Shown: piece by piece, positions 9,970 through 20,477 of the stretch
Layout: every line of letters starts with the position of its first letter
How positions within the stretch are numbered: position 1 is the first letter of the stretch
NCBI RefSeq assembly: GCF_907164915.1
Contig: NC_061866.1
Location: 25,685,905-25,749,904 of the forward strand
Reading direction: 5' to 3'
Origin: Impatiens glandulifera
Lineage: Eukaryota > Streptophyta > Magnoliopsida > Ericales > Balsaminaceae
DNA length: 64,000 bases
Position numbers and translations under genes: made by a program
Notes under the pieces: generated by a model
The model's database searches: none
Told to the model about the DNA's origin: nothing
Seen by the model: the letters and a program-made list of their open reading frames with translations, nothing else

Positions 9970-9977
9970 TATAAAAG
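9970..9977 (+). promoter_or_regulatory. TATA box upstream of ORF C
   Basis: TATAAAAG in GCGCCTATAAAAGGGACTC, 116 bases before the ATG at 10093. The leader is CT-rich (CTCTCTAGGCTCTC, CTCTCAAACTCTCTC), and the start context ATCAACAATGG fits plant translation starts. Confidence 0.6.
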
Positions 9978-10092
9978 GGACTCTTTGCCATTTCATTTTT
10001 CTCTGACGCGAAACAGCTTTCTCTCTCTAGGCTCTCAAACTCTCTCACAGCGGTTATTCTTTTGTTCTCTCAAACTCTCTCAAACATCAACA

Positions 10093-12639
10093 ATGGGTCG
10101 TGATACTGCACTGTTCAAACACATCATCCAGGTGGATTTTGAGGAGATCAGACAAAACGGTTCGGCTCCGGTAAAGGAAGTTCTTTCCCGGATTTCCGAA
10201 GCCGGACTCGAGTACTTTCTAGGCGGTCCTTTTGTTCTTTACAAGGAAGCGTTTGAAGAATTCTTTAAAACGGCATTTCTTTCTGGCGACACAATAACCG
10301 CAACTGTTAGCGGCAAACAATTCGACATAACCGAAGAGTCGGTTGCGGAAATCCTACGTCTTCGAACAGATGGACACAACGCTTCGATGGAACTAGAACA
10401 AACAACATTCGAGGCGGCTTGCCAGATTCTCTCGGCAACCGCGGCTCCTGTAAAGGTATCCGGTAAGAAGTCATCACTGCGACCGGAATATATACCGCTA
10501 TGTGACATCTTCACTAAGTCGATTCAGGCGAGAGGTGGAAATTTCGACAACCTCACCAGGGCAAAAATCGAAATACTTATCGGTCTACTGAACGGCATTA
10601 ATGTTAACTGGGCGAAGGAGATTTTTAACAACCTAAAATACATGGTGAAACCGGATTCCACCCGGTCATGGGGATACGCCATCCCACTTGGGAAGATAAT
10701 GCTCCACAACAACATCAACACTGGTCCTGGTGTTCTTCTCTCGTCGAGCAAAATAATAAGATCCCGCCAATTCTTGGAGAAGAAGCAGCCGGCCCCCGGT
10801 TCTTCAGGAGGCCGAATAAAGAAAGCAGCCACTAAGAAACCGGCTCCAGTAAAGGGCGGACCCGGAGGCAAGAAGGATAAAGAACCGATAGTATTCACGG
10901 AACCGCCCTCGGCAACACGAGATGAGGAAGATTCGGCCTCCACGTCTGACCAAACCGACTCACATAACACCGAAGGCAATGAGTCCAGTAAAGAAAAGGG
11001 ATCGACTGAACAGGAACAATCGGCCAGTATTGAAACCAATGCAGACGACCGTGGGGAGGAAGAAGTTCCCGTTGACAACGACCAGAAGATAGCCGAAAAT
11101 ATAGCGCGCAAAATCATGGTGGAAATCGAGCTGCGAGCTCAGGCGGCTGCCGAAGTATACAATGAGTGGTTCGGGTACCGGTGCCACAAATTCTTCAAGC
11201 ATATGCTACCGGGCCTAACCGATGGACAAAGTTTCAGAAGGCTGAAGGAGATAGAAGAAGACGTCATCAGCCTGACAAACGCCGAGAATCCCAACGAAGC
11301 CATGGACCGACACGCAATAGTAGAACCGCGTGCTCGGCTACAAAAGATAACCATACATATATGAAAGCTATCAGAACGGTATGTTGCGGGAACACCGAAG
11401 GCCAAATTACAACTCCTGGTGTTGGATATACTTGAGGTAAAGAAAGGGGAGTTCATTGACGAGATAGAGCGGATTGAGGCGGTGCGCAGACAGCGAGATA
11501 CAACGCACTCTCCGCGTCCTGAGACCGATGACAGTCAGAATCCAGGTAATACATCTCATCTGGCGGATCCGGTCATCAACGAAACCAACGAAAGGACAGA
11601 GACTCCTTTCATCGGGCCAATTGAAACCGATCAACCTGGGGATTCAGAACCGGTCATTACAGAAGAAAGATTCAAGTCTCTCATTCAAGAGTTTGCCAAC
11701 AGAAAGGTTCGACCGTGGAAGAAGAAAATCAAGAAATCCGCTCTTCAAACAATCAAGTTAGCCGAAACAACGAGGGATGATCTTGTGAAGGCAGATGCCC
11801 GGATCACGGAGATCGAAGTTAACTACCGTGACGACACGGTTCTACACAACGATCATCTTAAGCGAACCAAAGACTTGGAAGATAGGACCTCCAAGATGGT
11901 GGATGACTTGGAACGGTTTCAAGAGAAAACCGATCAACAGCTCACAAAGGTAGATGAGGACCTAGGGCGGTCAAGCACCAATGTCGGTTCGATACTTGAC
12001 AGGGTCACAGATCTTGAAAAGAAGAATGCAAGTCTTGAAGAGCGCAATGACAAGCTTGAAGCCGACCTCAAGGCGCTCACCGAACAAGTGAATGAGCTAA
12101 TCAATGCCAAGCTTGCTGCCGATACAGCGGTTGAGGAGGCAAACGCTCGGGCGGCTAAGGAACATCAAGATGCGTTGGACGAAGAAACGCGGAAAGCGAA
12201 GGAGGCACCGTGATTGTCTGAAGCGGATTTGGCCGAACGCGCACGAAATGTAGTGGCCAGAAATCCGGCACTTGCAAAGTCCATAACAGCTCAAGAGGCC
12301 AGGGATGCAGAGCGGTTAAACACTGAAAAACAAAGGCTCGTCGAATATGCCAAGGCTCACAAGAAGTCCAAGGCGGATCCCTCCTCTTCGGCTCCGACAA
12401 AACGAAAGAGGAAAGTTTCTGCAAGGAAGGCTCAAGTAACCGAGATGCTGGAGAGGATAACCGAGACGAATATCGAAACTCCACCGAACCCGGTTCTGCA
12501 AACCGAGGATGAAAGTGAAGAGAATCTCGAGCCGAGATCTACAAGACATCGAGTTCTCAATGCGGTTTCAATCAGCACGGTCGGTCAACCGCAAGCCGGA
12601 AGTTCATCTTCAAGAACGGCTCAACCGGATGAAGAATAA
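10093..12639 (+). pseudogene. Accessory ORF C, long form: conserved domain, coiled coil, basic tail; two in-frame TGA
   Basis: A single frame from ATG 10093 to TAA 12637-12639 (849 codons), interrupted only by TGA at 11362-11364 and TGA at 12211-12213. Residues 1-240 are the domain shared with ORFs A and B (IIQVDFEEI, ISEAGLEYFLGGP, SVAEILRLRTDG, INVNWAKEIFNNLKYMV, NTGPGVLLSSS). Residues 240-330 are a basic then acidic, Ser/Thr-rich linker. Residues 340-430 hold a segment also found in copia-2 (EWFGYRCHKFF, EEDVISLTNAEN). About 11790-12200 encodes a long charged heptad-type coiled coil (LEKKNASLEERNDKLEADL). The tail has a nuclear-localisation-like KRKRK (about 12400-12420). No membrane span is visible, so an envelope role is doubtful. 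The first segment (10093-11364) could still be made as a 423-residue protein. Confidence 0.75.
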
Positions 12640-12781
12640 CCAACCGATGACATGATGAAATACTTCCTTCCATCCGAATCAGAATAGGGGATCTCTTTTC
12701 TTAATCTATATTTATTTCGTTTTCTACATATATAATATTTTCCCCTTTTTCGGTTACTTTTATATATATAAAGTTATTTTT
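12640..12781 (+). other. AT-rich 3' UTR after ORF C
   Basis: AT-rich, with TATATATA and T-runs; probably the 3' untranslated region of ORF C. No coding potential seen. Confidence 0.4.
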
Positions 12782-13024
12782 GAAACCGGCCTATACTTGC
12801 AATCTTACATGGTTTTGATCATTTTAAATAAAATAATCAAAAAGGGAGAAATTGATAAGATAAAAGATTATAATCTTCCAAAAATTTTCTCAAAATTTTT
12901 CCAAATTTTTCGAAAAATTCTCCCAAGTCAGTTTCAAAAATCCGGTCAAATAAAGAACCGGCCTACGTTTGCAATCTTACATGATTTTGATAATTTTAAA
13001 TAAAATAATCAAAAAGGGAGAAAT
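12782..13024 (+). repeat. Duplicated polypurine-tract module before the 3' LTR
   Basis: A block of about 70 bp (12782-12852) is repeated at 12955-13024. Each copy carries CCGGCCTA, CAATCTTACATG, TTTTAAATAAAATAATC and the purine tract AAAAAGGGAGAAAT (12839-12852 and 13011-13024). The second copy abuts the 3' LTR and is the functional polypurine tract; the first is followed by TGATAAGATAAAAG, a degenerate copy of the LTR start. Multiple polypurine tracts are a known Sirevirus trait. Confidence 0.8.
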
Positions 13025-14314
13025 TGTTAGATAAAATTAGACCGGTCAACAGAACATAACATAAATAAACCTCCCATGCAGGAACAAAGAACCGGACCAG
13101 TCAAAGTACCCAACCGGATTGAGAAAACCAACCGGTCAGATCACTGAGCCGGTTAAGAAAACTCAACCGGTCAAGTTATCAAACCGACCAGAAACATGAC
13201 CGCACAAAGAAAGATAGGATCGGTCAAAACCGAAGGCTGGAAACACCAGATAGTTGGTCATTAACCGACCAGAAGCCAAGGCAAATAACCGGAAGCCATT
13301 TGCTTAAAGACAAATAACCGGAAGCCATCCGCTTAAAGATAAGTAACAGACCAGCATAAGAAGATACTTCGGGTATCTGTTGAGAATGATACCAAAGGAA
13401 CAGACTGAACATTTCCATATTCATACAAGTCTGAGGACAGTCTGCAGGCTGCAGAAGACTGTCCTACAGGATCTTTCCACTTCAGGATAAATCAGAAAGG
13501 CAATCTTCCAAGTACAGACAACTGTCTAACCGACAGTTACCACATTGAGTAAAAGACAAACCTAGCCGGTTTGACCTACATACTGGAAGAACAGACCGAC
13601 AGGTCTGAAAAGTTGACCGCCAGGTCTGAATCACTGAACATCTGCTCATCCAATCAAATTCAAGGAAGTGAAATATGACCGTTGACATATTTCACCTATA
13701 AAAGGAGCAGCTGAAGAAGAGTAAATGGGGAACACAATGAACATTTAATTTACAAGTGATAAGAGTGTGTTCTATCTCTAGAAAGCATAAGTGCTAAGTT
13801 GAAGTGTAATTTTTACAATTTCGGTTAAAATTGTACTGGTGTTATCGAGCAAGAAATAAGTCTCGATCGGATTGTGTTTGTATTCCTTAGTGAATATCCT
13901 TCTCGCAGTTTCGAGAGGAAGGGGTGACGTAGGTGCTTTATCTCTGAACATCCATAAAAACCTTGTCTTGTTATTTACTTTCCGACTGATTTACTTTATA
14001 ACCGAGCTATACTAACCTACCTACATCGCTTTGACCGAATCTACACTACCTAAACCGAATCACCAAATTACAAAACCGACCCAGCAACTTCCAAACCTGT
14101 CTTATCCAAAAACCGGTTTTGCCTACCTCGTGAGTGTGCTACATCAACCTGAAACAAACCTCTTCCGCGCTTGAACCTAGTTCAAGGGTTTGTGACAGTT
14201 TGTGTAGTATTGAAACCCCGGTGTTAATCTCTAACCGGATTAATCACCACCCTTTGAGTGAGACGCGCTAACCGGTCCAACCCCGGTCCTCCAGCCGCGA
14301 CCTAGATCTTAACA
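13025..14314 (+). repeat. 3' LTR of copia-1
   Basis: 1,290 bp, the same length as the 5' LTR and gap-free with it. About 42 substitutions by hand count. TATA box at 13697-13704. Ends CTTAACA, followed by the CTTTA duplication. Confidence 0.95.
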
Positions 14315-14319
14315 CTTTA
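14315..14319. repeat. Right target-site duplication of copia-1 (CTTTA)
   Basis: Exact copy of 556-560, directly after the LTR end. Confidence 0.92.
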
Positions 14320-15127
14320 TGTATGTACACAAAACTCAACAGCTTGTTCTTATCACTCAATGACATGGTAGCTCTCCGCAAGATTCAAGGTTCAAAGCTT
14401 AGGTAACAGATCAGATCGCGGAAGAGATTAACTGAACTAGAAAAAATCTTAGAGAATGTAGAGATTGCGCGAGCGAGTGATGAGATGGGGGCGCTTTCTT
14501 CAGCCTTTGTGTTTCCTTTTATAGTGGAAATATGACCATGGTTATATTTCTCTCTCATTCGGTGATTGATCAAAAGGAGCCGTGCCGGTCTAGATTAGGT
14601 AACTTGCACGCTTTGCCTTTGTACACATGGAATTTCTGTAGTGGGCAGTCGCCTGCCTCTTAAAGGTTACTTGTGGACTTAGGTAAGATCATGTAATCAT
14701 TATCCTGCCCCATGCCTGGTTTCGGAACCTTCTTTTGCATATTCCCAAGGAATATTTTATTTGTCTTAACACGTTATCTTCAATGTATTCATTATCGTTT
14801 GGATGATATGCCCATTGGAGATATATGGTAGCTTTAGATTTTTCAAGAGGTTGAACTAGCGGGATATGTCCAGCCGTATATTTTCGGTTTGCAGTTCAAC
14901 CGGTTCTAAGGTGAAGCCGGTCCGGATTTAAGAAAAGATAGATCAATTGAGGAATTTCGTTTTGAGCTCTTTCAGAAGAATTGGTTTGACCGGTCTGGTT
15001 GAATATAAGAGCATGCAATTATTTGACCAGTCTGGCTAAAGATATGCACATGCACATAAAATTGAATTTGGTTAAGTTCTTTTTAGATAGTTAATTCTTG
15101 CTAGTTGAATATCTAGTTTTTCTAACA
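14320..15127 (-). repeat. 5' LTR of copia-0, upstream (U3/R) part
   Basis: Minus-strand LTR start (TGTTAGAAAAACTAG reading from 15127) through U3, with ACCGGT-type words (14898-15030), to the TATA region at 14516-14523. It joins 158-560 when copia-1 and one target copy are removed, giving an LTR of about 1.2 kb. Confidence 0.78.
14516..14523 (-). promoter_or_regulatory. TATA box of the copia-0 LTR
   Basis: TATAAAAG on the minus strand in ATATTTCCACTATAAAAGGA, the same context as the copia-1 LTR promoter. Confidence 0.65.
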
Positions 15128-15533
15128 CATGGAACGATAAAATGAATGGTATGATTATCCAAAATAGCATTAGCCAAATGGACCTCAGCCATCCTTTGTA
15201 GTTGAAGACATACACATAAAGAATAGGGAGATGTGGGACAAGGCAAAAAGTGTAATTTGTGTAAAAGACAAAGGTAGAGGACAAAGAAGATCCTATATGA
15301 GAATAGGTTGTTGACCTCAAATGAATGTCTCAAAGATCAACAAGTTTCTAAATAAGCACAAGGCTAGTTAACGAAGAAGAACTTGTCATCAAAGTAGGAA
15401 CTACCTCGATGAGCCTAAGAGAGACATATCCCCGCTCTATGGGACGAATAAAGTAATGGGCGAAAAAAAACATGACACGTCTACGCTACATGACACTTTA
15501 AATGGCCTCCTCATTGCATTGAATGTCAAACTT

Positions 15534-15767
15534 TCATATGTTGAAGACTCCTCCTATGATGATCTTTAAAGAGTAACACCTACTACACTCAATGAAATAT
15601 TGCAAAATCTTCAATGACTCATGGGGAGGGTATGGAACGTGCAATATCAATTCATTTGATCGAGATCTAAGAATAGCTTGAAAATCTTCGAGAATAGGGC
15701 AAACGCACCAATCGCCGATGACGAATGTCCGGGCATCAACACTCCACCGTCTTTGCATGTGAACCAT
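15534..15767 (-). pseudogene. Remnant of a Tat/Ogre-type ORF1
   Basis: A 77-residue minus-strand frame containing GDWCVCPILEDFQAIL. The same pattern, CPTIEDFRAIL, occurs on the minus strand at about 56330-56380 upstream of the G2 gag. Ogre and related Tat gypsy elements carry an extra ORF upstream of gag, and the P-x-x-E-D/E-F pattern fits it. Function unknown. Flanking sequence at 15128-15533 and 15768-16500 shows nothing else I recognise. Confidence 0.45.
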
Positions 15768-16500
15768 TAGTCCTTATCAATCCTAATTTGAGCGAGTGGT
15801 ATGATCTCATTCACACCAAATGGTGATACTGCGTCAAGAAGATTATCAATGAACGTATGAGATGTTGTTCCAAATATTTCTTCGACAACAAAGTTATTTT
15901 CCTAGCCAAACAAAAAAACTCAAGTGAATTTTTATTTTCATAGAAAACAACTTTTTAATCTTAACCCTATAACCCTTTATTTCTTCTTCCATGTAAACAA
16001 GTAGCACGTAGATAGAAAAAGAATGTTTGTTGGCTTATGACAACAAAATTGTCGTAATCAAGAAGAAATGAGGTGCGAAACATGGGTGAACAGAAATATC
16101 ACCTACTGTGAGATGTATTTATTTTTAGAAGATACATCATAGGACTCACAAGCCTGCTGGTATAGTTAGTATCCGTCCACATACCATTTAATTACGCACA
16201 AAAATATTTATGAGGCGTTTGAGCATGTCCATGTGCAAACAGTGTTTACCAAAATACTTTTATTTACACACCTCTTCGATTAAAAGACGATGTACCTTAT
16301 AAGGTTTTAATTCACATGCAAACTAGCAAGAAATCAAGAAATTGCAAATGCGAGATTAACATTGTGTTCAGGGATTTTATGCCCACAAGAAAAGGTTCTT
16401 GTGAAAGGAATTGTGTAGTGTCTTATTTGTTAGGGTAGTTTGGACAACTACATATTTTATCTAACCAACTATTTATTCCCCAATAGAGTCATCAATTTTT

Positions 16501-18990
16501 TGTACGCATTAAATTCTCTCCTACCCCACATATCCTAAAGAAATTATGTTTCTTCTTGGTGCGCGAGATCTTCTTTCTCTCTTCTTAAGTATCTACTAAT
16601 TTTAAGGTCCACAAAACATTTTATGTTCTAGGGAATGAATGATCTAATCCTAATATTTATTTATCCATCCGAATGTTCCATCTTTAAGAGTGTTACCTAT
16701 CCATTTGATTGCTCCTCCCATGGAGGGGACCCATCGAAAGATTTAAATGGTAAACATGACCCGTGCACTTTTAGAAAAAAAAAGGTTTGTTCTATGAAAG
16801 CTATGATATAAAACCTCATGGCTTACCTTCCTCTCGAATCTCACAAAAAGTAGATAGGAGAATTATCCATATAGGATGTTTTCCTATTTGTTTGTGATGA
16901 GTACCCAAAGTGGAGTTCTATATCAGAGATATTTTTCATGCTTGGTCCGTATAGATTCTAGATTAGTGCATGTTTAAAATGTAATAATCCGGTTGACTTT
17001 ATGATTCGCCACTTTAGTTTACTTCACAAATAAACTAAAAAAGAAAACAGAATATTCACGGATTAAGGGAATAGTCCTTGGTTACGCATGAGGAAAGGGC
17101 CGCAACAACTATGCGCCTATCTCATGGGATACTGTATACTCTTATGTAGTTGGCCATTTTTTATGAATGTAAGTTACAAAATTACATTCTGAGTTCAAAA
17201 TTATTTTGTTTTTGAATGCCCTAACCTTGTTTCTAATCTAGAATGAATGATCCTAGTGTTTGATTAGATTTCTATAACAAATCAAGCTTTTAGAATTCTT
17301 GAATGTCCATTTATCTTATTTTAAGTCTATTTAACAGAATATCCTAAACTTGGTATGAAAATTATTCTAGACTCTCATTAGATATCCTAAACGTAAAGTA
17401 TATAGAATGGGACTCGAATGCACTCATTGGGAAAATATATGAACCACAATGTGAACTCTCGCATTTTTTGATTTGCTTGAATGTTTGATGGAGGAAGACT
17501 ATGAATCCTTACAGGCGAAGGACTTCACCATTTCATAGGAATGAAGATTAAAATAAATGAAGAGGGGAATTGGAACCCCAAAGTATACAACAACAATTAT
17601 CGAGAATTTTCTCAAAAGAGTTGAAAAATCACGAGTGTTCTTGTGCATGTCGAACTTATTGTTAGAAACACTTTCCTCTCGATTATGGAACTTTTCAATG
17701 TTATGAGACACCCGATATGACTCCGATAAAACAAGCTTTTTTTCGAAAGTGTTCCGAAAATTCTGAAAATTGCAAAAGTGATCAAAAATATTTTTATGAA
17801 TGTACTAAGAAATTTTCATAATTTTCCGGGCTATGAAACTCCATAAATGAATGTTCAAAAATAACCCATTTTTCAAATAGGCCCCAAATATTATAGAATA
17901 TATTATTTTTGTTGAAAATAATATTTTAAACCATCCCTAAATTTTTGGAATTCTTATAAAAATGTTTAAAGGCTCCAAATGGAAAACAAATTTGTTTGAC
18001 ATACAAGAAATCCATACACGCCTTAAGGAATTTCCCAAGAGTTGGAAATTCAAAATTCATATCCAAATTTGGATGAATATAAAGATGGAGGGCCAAATTG
18101 GACGTTGACAAAAGACTAGGGGCCAAATGGAATCGAATTCTTAGAAAATAATTCGATTTTGGAAGTTTGGGATTTAAATTGGATTGAGCTGAAAGTTCCG
18201 GGCCTAATTAATTCCTATGTAAAAATTCATTATGGATTTTAACTTCATAATCACATTTTAAATAAAAAAAAGTGTAGGGTCTCTTTGAACATCCATAGAA
18301 CTTCAGGAAAATAGAAATTTGGAAAGTTGAAAAAGGTAACAACAAGGATTTGTCGTCTTCTACCTCCGTTTGGATCGCCGTTTCTCGAGGCCGAACATGC
18401 AATCTTCAACCACGGACAAAGACAACTATGGTCACTTAGGAATCCATCCTGAATTTTAGCCTTGGTGTTCGTCCTTTATTTTACTAGAATCTGATGTTGA
18501 AGAAAAAAGAAGAGTTATGTTCTTATGATCTAGAATGTTACCATCGCAAATGGAGTTTTTCCTAGACATCGTCAACGCAATAGAAGGTCATATTCAATGT
18601 AATAGAAGCTTGTAGAGGAGATTGCGGCCTCCGGAAAACGCTTTGAGACAATGACACGACAAAGAAGAGGAATCCAAGGACAATTTCCCTACAAATTTGA
18701 AAACAAAACTGACGATGGTGATCCTCTGTATTTTCTTCTTCGGTGACGTTGAAGCTTTGTTATCATCACGAAAGTCTTCTCCTTCGAAGCTTCGAGTGCA
18801 GAAATGCTACATCGATGAATCGCTTCGGGACATCATCGGATGATTTTCCAGTATATCTTCTCCCGACAACACGAACATGAAGAATCCGACATGAAGGATT
18901 TCCAGAAACTAGGCTAGTCTCAACCTAGCCTCTTCCTAAACATAGACTTCATCTACCTAAGACTCTTTCATCTAGGGTAACCAAACATTT
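16501..18990 (-). repeat. Long LTR-like repeat, copy 1 (partner of 38374-40860)
   Basis: About 2.5 kb aligning collinearly with 38374-40860, at roughly 70-80% identity by eye. Shared landmarks include CCATGGAGG followed by CATCGAAAGA (16720/38620), CGCCACTTTAGTTTACTTC against CACCACTTTAGTTTACTTC (about 17008/38892), CTTATGTAGTTGG (about 17140/39030) and TAGTCTCAA-CTAGCCTCTTCC (about 18915/40775). No coding capacity; likely an LTR of a Tat/Ogre-like element on the minus strand. Exact ends are uncertain. Confidence 0.65.
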
Positions 18991-19515
18991 AATTTAGGAG
19001 TGTAAAAATTGAGTGTTTACAACTCCACTAAAGTTTTATGAAAAGGAACCGGAATAAACCCTTCAAAAGCAAGGTCAAAAGACATAAATAGAGAAAGGAA
19101 ATCTCATCACTCCTTTGTTAGAGAAAAGAGAGGTTATGAAATTGATGCTTTAGGAAGAAAAAATTGTAAATACCAAAAAGAGAATCGGAATTAACCACGA
19201 AAATACCTAGAGTCAACAAAAAAATAGGAAAATGAAAATAAAAACCCAAAACAGAAAGTTGATAAACCTCTTTAAAAATTATATTTTAAGATGAGTGGAC
19301 TTTCAAAGAAATGTAGTTCAAGGCCAAGCAACCAAAAACAGTTGTACCCTTGTCAAAACATCGGAGTTTTGACCATCTTCTTTGAGAGTTGTGATTCTGG
19401 ATAATAGTTGATATATGAGATCAAATTTATAGCTGATATCTCGAAAACCGGGGAAAAAATTTGATTCTTTGATAAAAATCATAAATGACGAGAAAATATG
19501 TTTTATATTTAGATA
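18991..19515. other. LTR-terminus-like box and unassigned sequence
   Basis: At 19006-19021, TGTAAAAATTGAGTGTTTAC matches 42656-42675 almost exactly. On the minus strand it reads as an LTR start (TGTAAACACTCAATTTTT). From 19022 to 19515 I recognise nothing else. Confidence 0.4.
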
Positions 19516-19958
19516 GGTACGAGACATCATTTTTACATGATTCCGTCAAAAAATCTTATCTATCGATAGGTACCAAAAACCATGTATGTTGAGAAGTACC
19601 ATGATCATTCTTACATGATCCGTCAAATCCTATATGTCAATAGGTATAAAATAACATATGTTAATAAGTACAACTATCATTAGTACATGATCATTCAAAA
19701 CTTATATATTTATAAGTACCACGATCATTTGTACATGATCTTCCAAAACCTTATCTGTTGATAGGTACGAGATATCAATTATATACGAATCCATCTAAAA
19801 ACTATTTCTCTCGATAGGTACCAATAACTTTATATGTCAATATGTACCGTGATCATTCGTTCATATCCATCAAACCCTATATGTCAATAAGTATAAAGCC
19901 TTATATATTGATAAGTACCAAGATCATTCGTACATTATCCGCCAAACCCTGTATGGTT
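19516..19958. repeat. Tandem array with GTACC/TACATGATC units
   Basis: Alternating units of about 25 and 50 bp, each starting GTAC and ending ATATGTYRATAA/G. The longer unit contains GATCATTCGTACATGATC, which is itself nearly palindromic. About 11 units in all. Likely part of an element's 3' UTR or LTR. Confidence 0.75.
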
Positions 19959-19984
19959 TTAAACGATTTCAAATAAACCGCACG

Positions 19985-20185
19985 CCTGGCTTCAACAATA
20001 CATCAGCATGGGCGTTTTTTAAACTTTTGGGCGCCATGACTAGAATGTTGACTATTGTTGACTCACTTCTGATTCATCTTTTTCGAATCGGTTTTGATGT
20101 TTTTACCTTTTTGAAGGTTTCCTACACAAAATCACCAACACCAATATTAAAATTCATGCTTAATAGGAATTGATTTTCATCAAAT
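19985..20185 (-). repeat. Second block shared with the LTR at 42140-42310
   Basis: Shares GTCAGCA/CATCAGCA, a GGCGC block, TTGACTCACT, TTTTTACCTTTTTGAAGG against TTTTTAACCTTTTAAAGT, and ACAAAAT-x2-CTAACA-CAATATT with 42140-42310. It suggests the LTR copy starting at 16501 was rearranged and continues here. Confidence 0.4.
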
Positions 20186-20477
20186 GATGATAGATTTTAC
20201 GAATACTTTGTTAAAGATCTGTGATGTAGGGTTCAAGAAATAATCTTTGTTAGGATAATCACCAAGGAAAGACCCTCATCAACAAGTAAAAAACCTCGAC
20301 AAATGCTATATATAGCAACACATGGTCACTCCAATATATAATATCTCCAGGTTCTGTCTTTCTTTCTATCATCTTCAATAATATAAATTAGATAAAAACA
20401 AAATGTTAAATGTCATGCACGAATCCACGTTTTCAAAACTAGATTGTTGTAATCAAACTTAATTCGAGAGGGGCACT

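Larger units (their letters stand above)
561..14314 (+). mobile_element. Ty1/copia Sirevirus-like retrotransposon copia-1, full structure
   Basis: A 13,754-bp element bounded by two 1,290-bp LTRs and a perfect 5-bp target duplication. Internal order: primer site, gag, protease, integrase, reverse transcriptase, RNase H (the copia order), then about 5.7 kb of accessory ORFs, then duplicated polypurine tracts. Large LTRs, an extra ORF after pol and multiple polypurine tracts are hallmarks of the Sirevirus lineage. Hand comparison of the LTRs gives about 42 substitutions and no indels (about 3.3%). Gag and pol carry several stops and frameshifts, so this copy is not autonomous. The element is unusually rich in ACCGG/CCGGT and ACCGAC words in both coding and non-coding parts. 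Confidence 0.95.
1..15127 (-). mobile_element. Outer Ty1/copia element (copia-0), partial, split by copia-1
   Basis: On the minus strand the window opens inside a copia element: gag start at 1-104, primer site at 145-155, and an LTR running from 158 rightwards to 15127. The LTR is interrupted by copia-1 at 561-14314. It has TG...CA ends read on the minus strand (TGTTAG start at 15127, ATAACA end at 158). Its conserved downstream box (399-480) and TATA context resemble copia-1, so the two are related families. The rest of the internal region and the other LTR lie left of the window. Boundaries come from the primer site and terminal dinucleotides; the flanking target duplication cannot be checked. 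Confidence 0.8.

Noticed and set aside
9685..10092. N-terminal extension of ORF C from 9685
   Set aside because: The stretch contains the TATA box and E2F-like sites, and homology with ORFs A and B begins only at the ATG at 10093.
10524..11117. Minus-strand 197-residue frame opposite ORF C
   Set aside because: Serine/leucine-rich shadow of the ORF C charged linker; no start context or homologue recognised.
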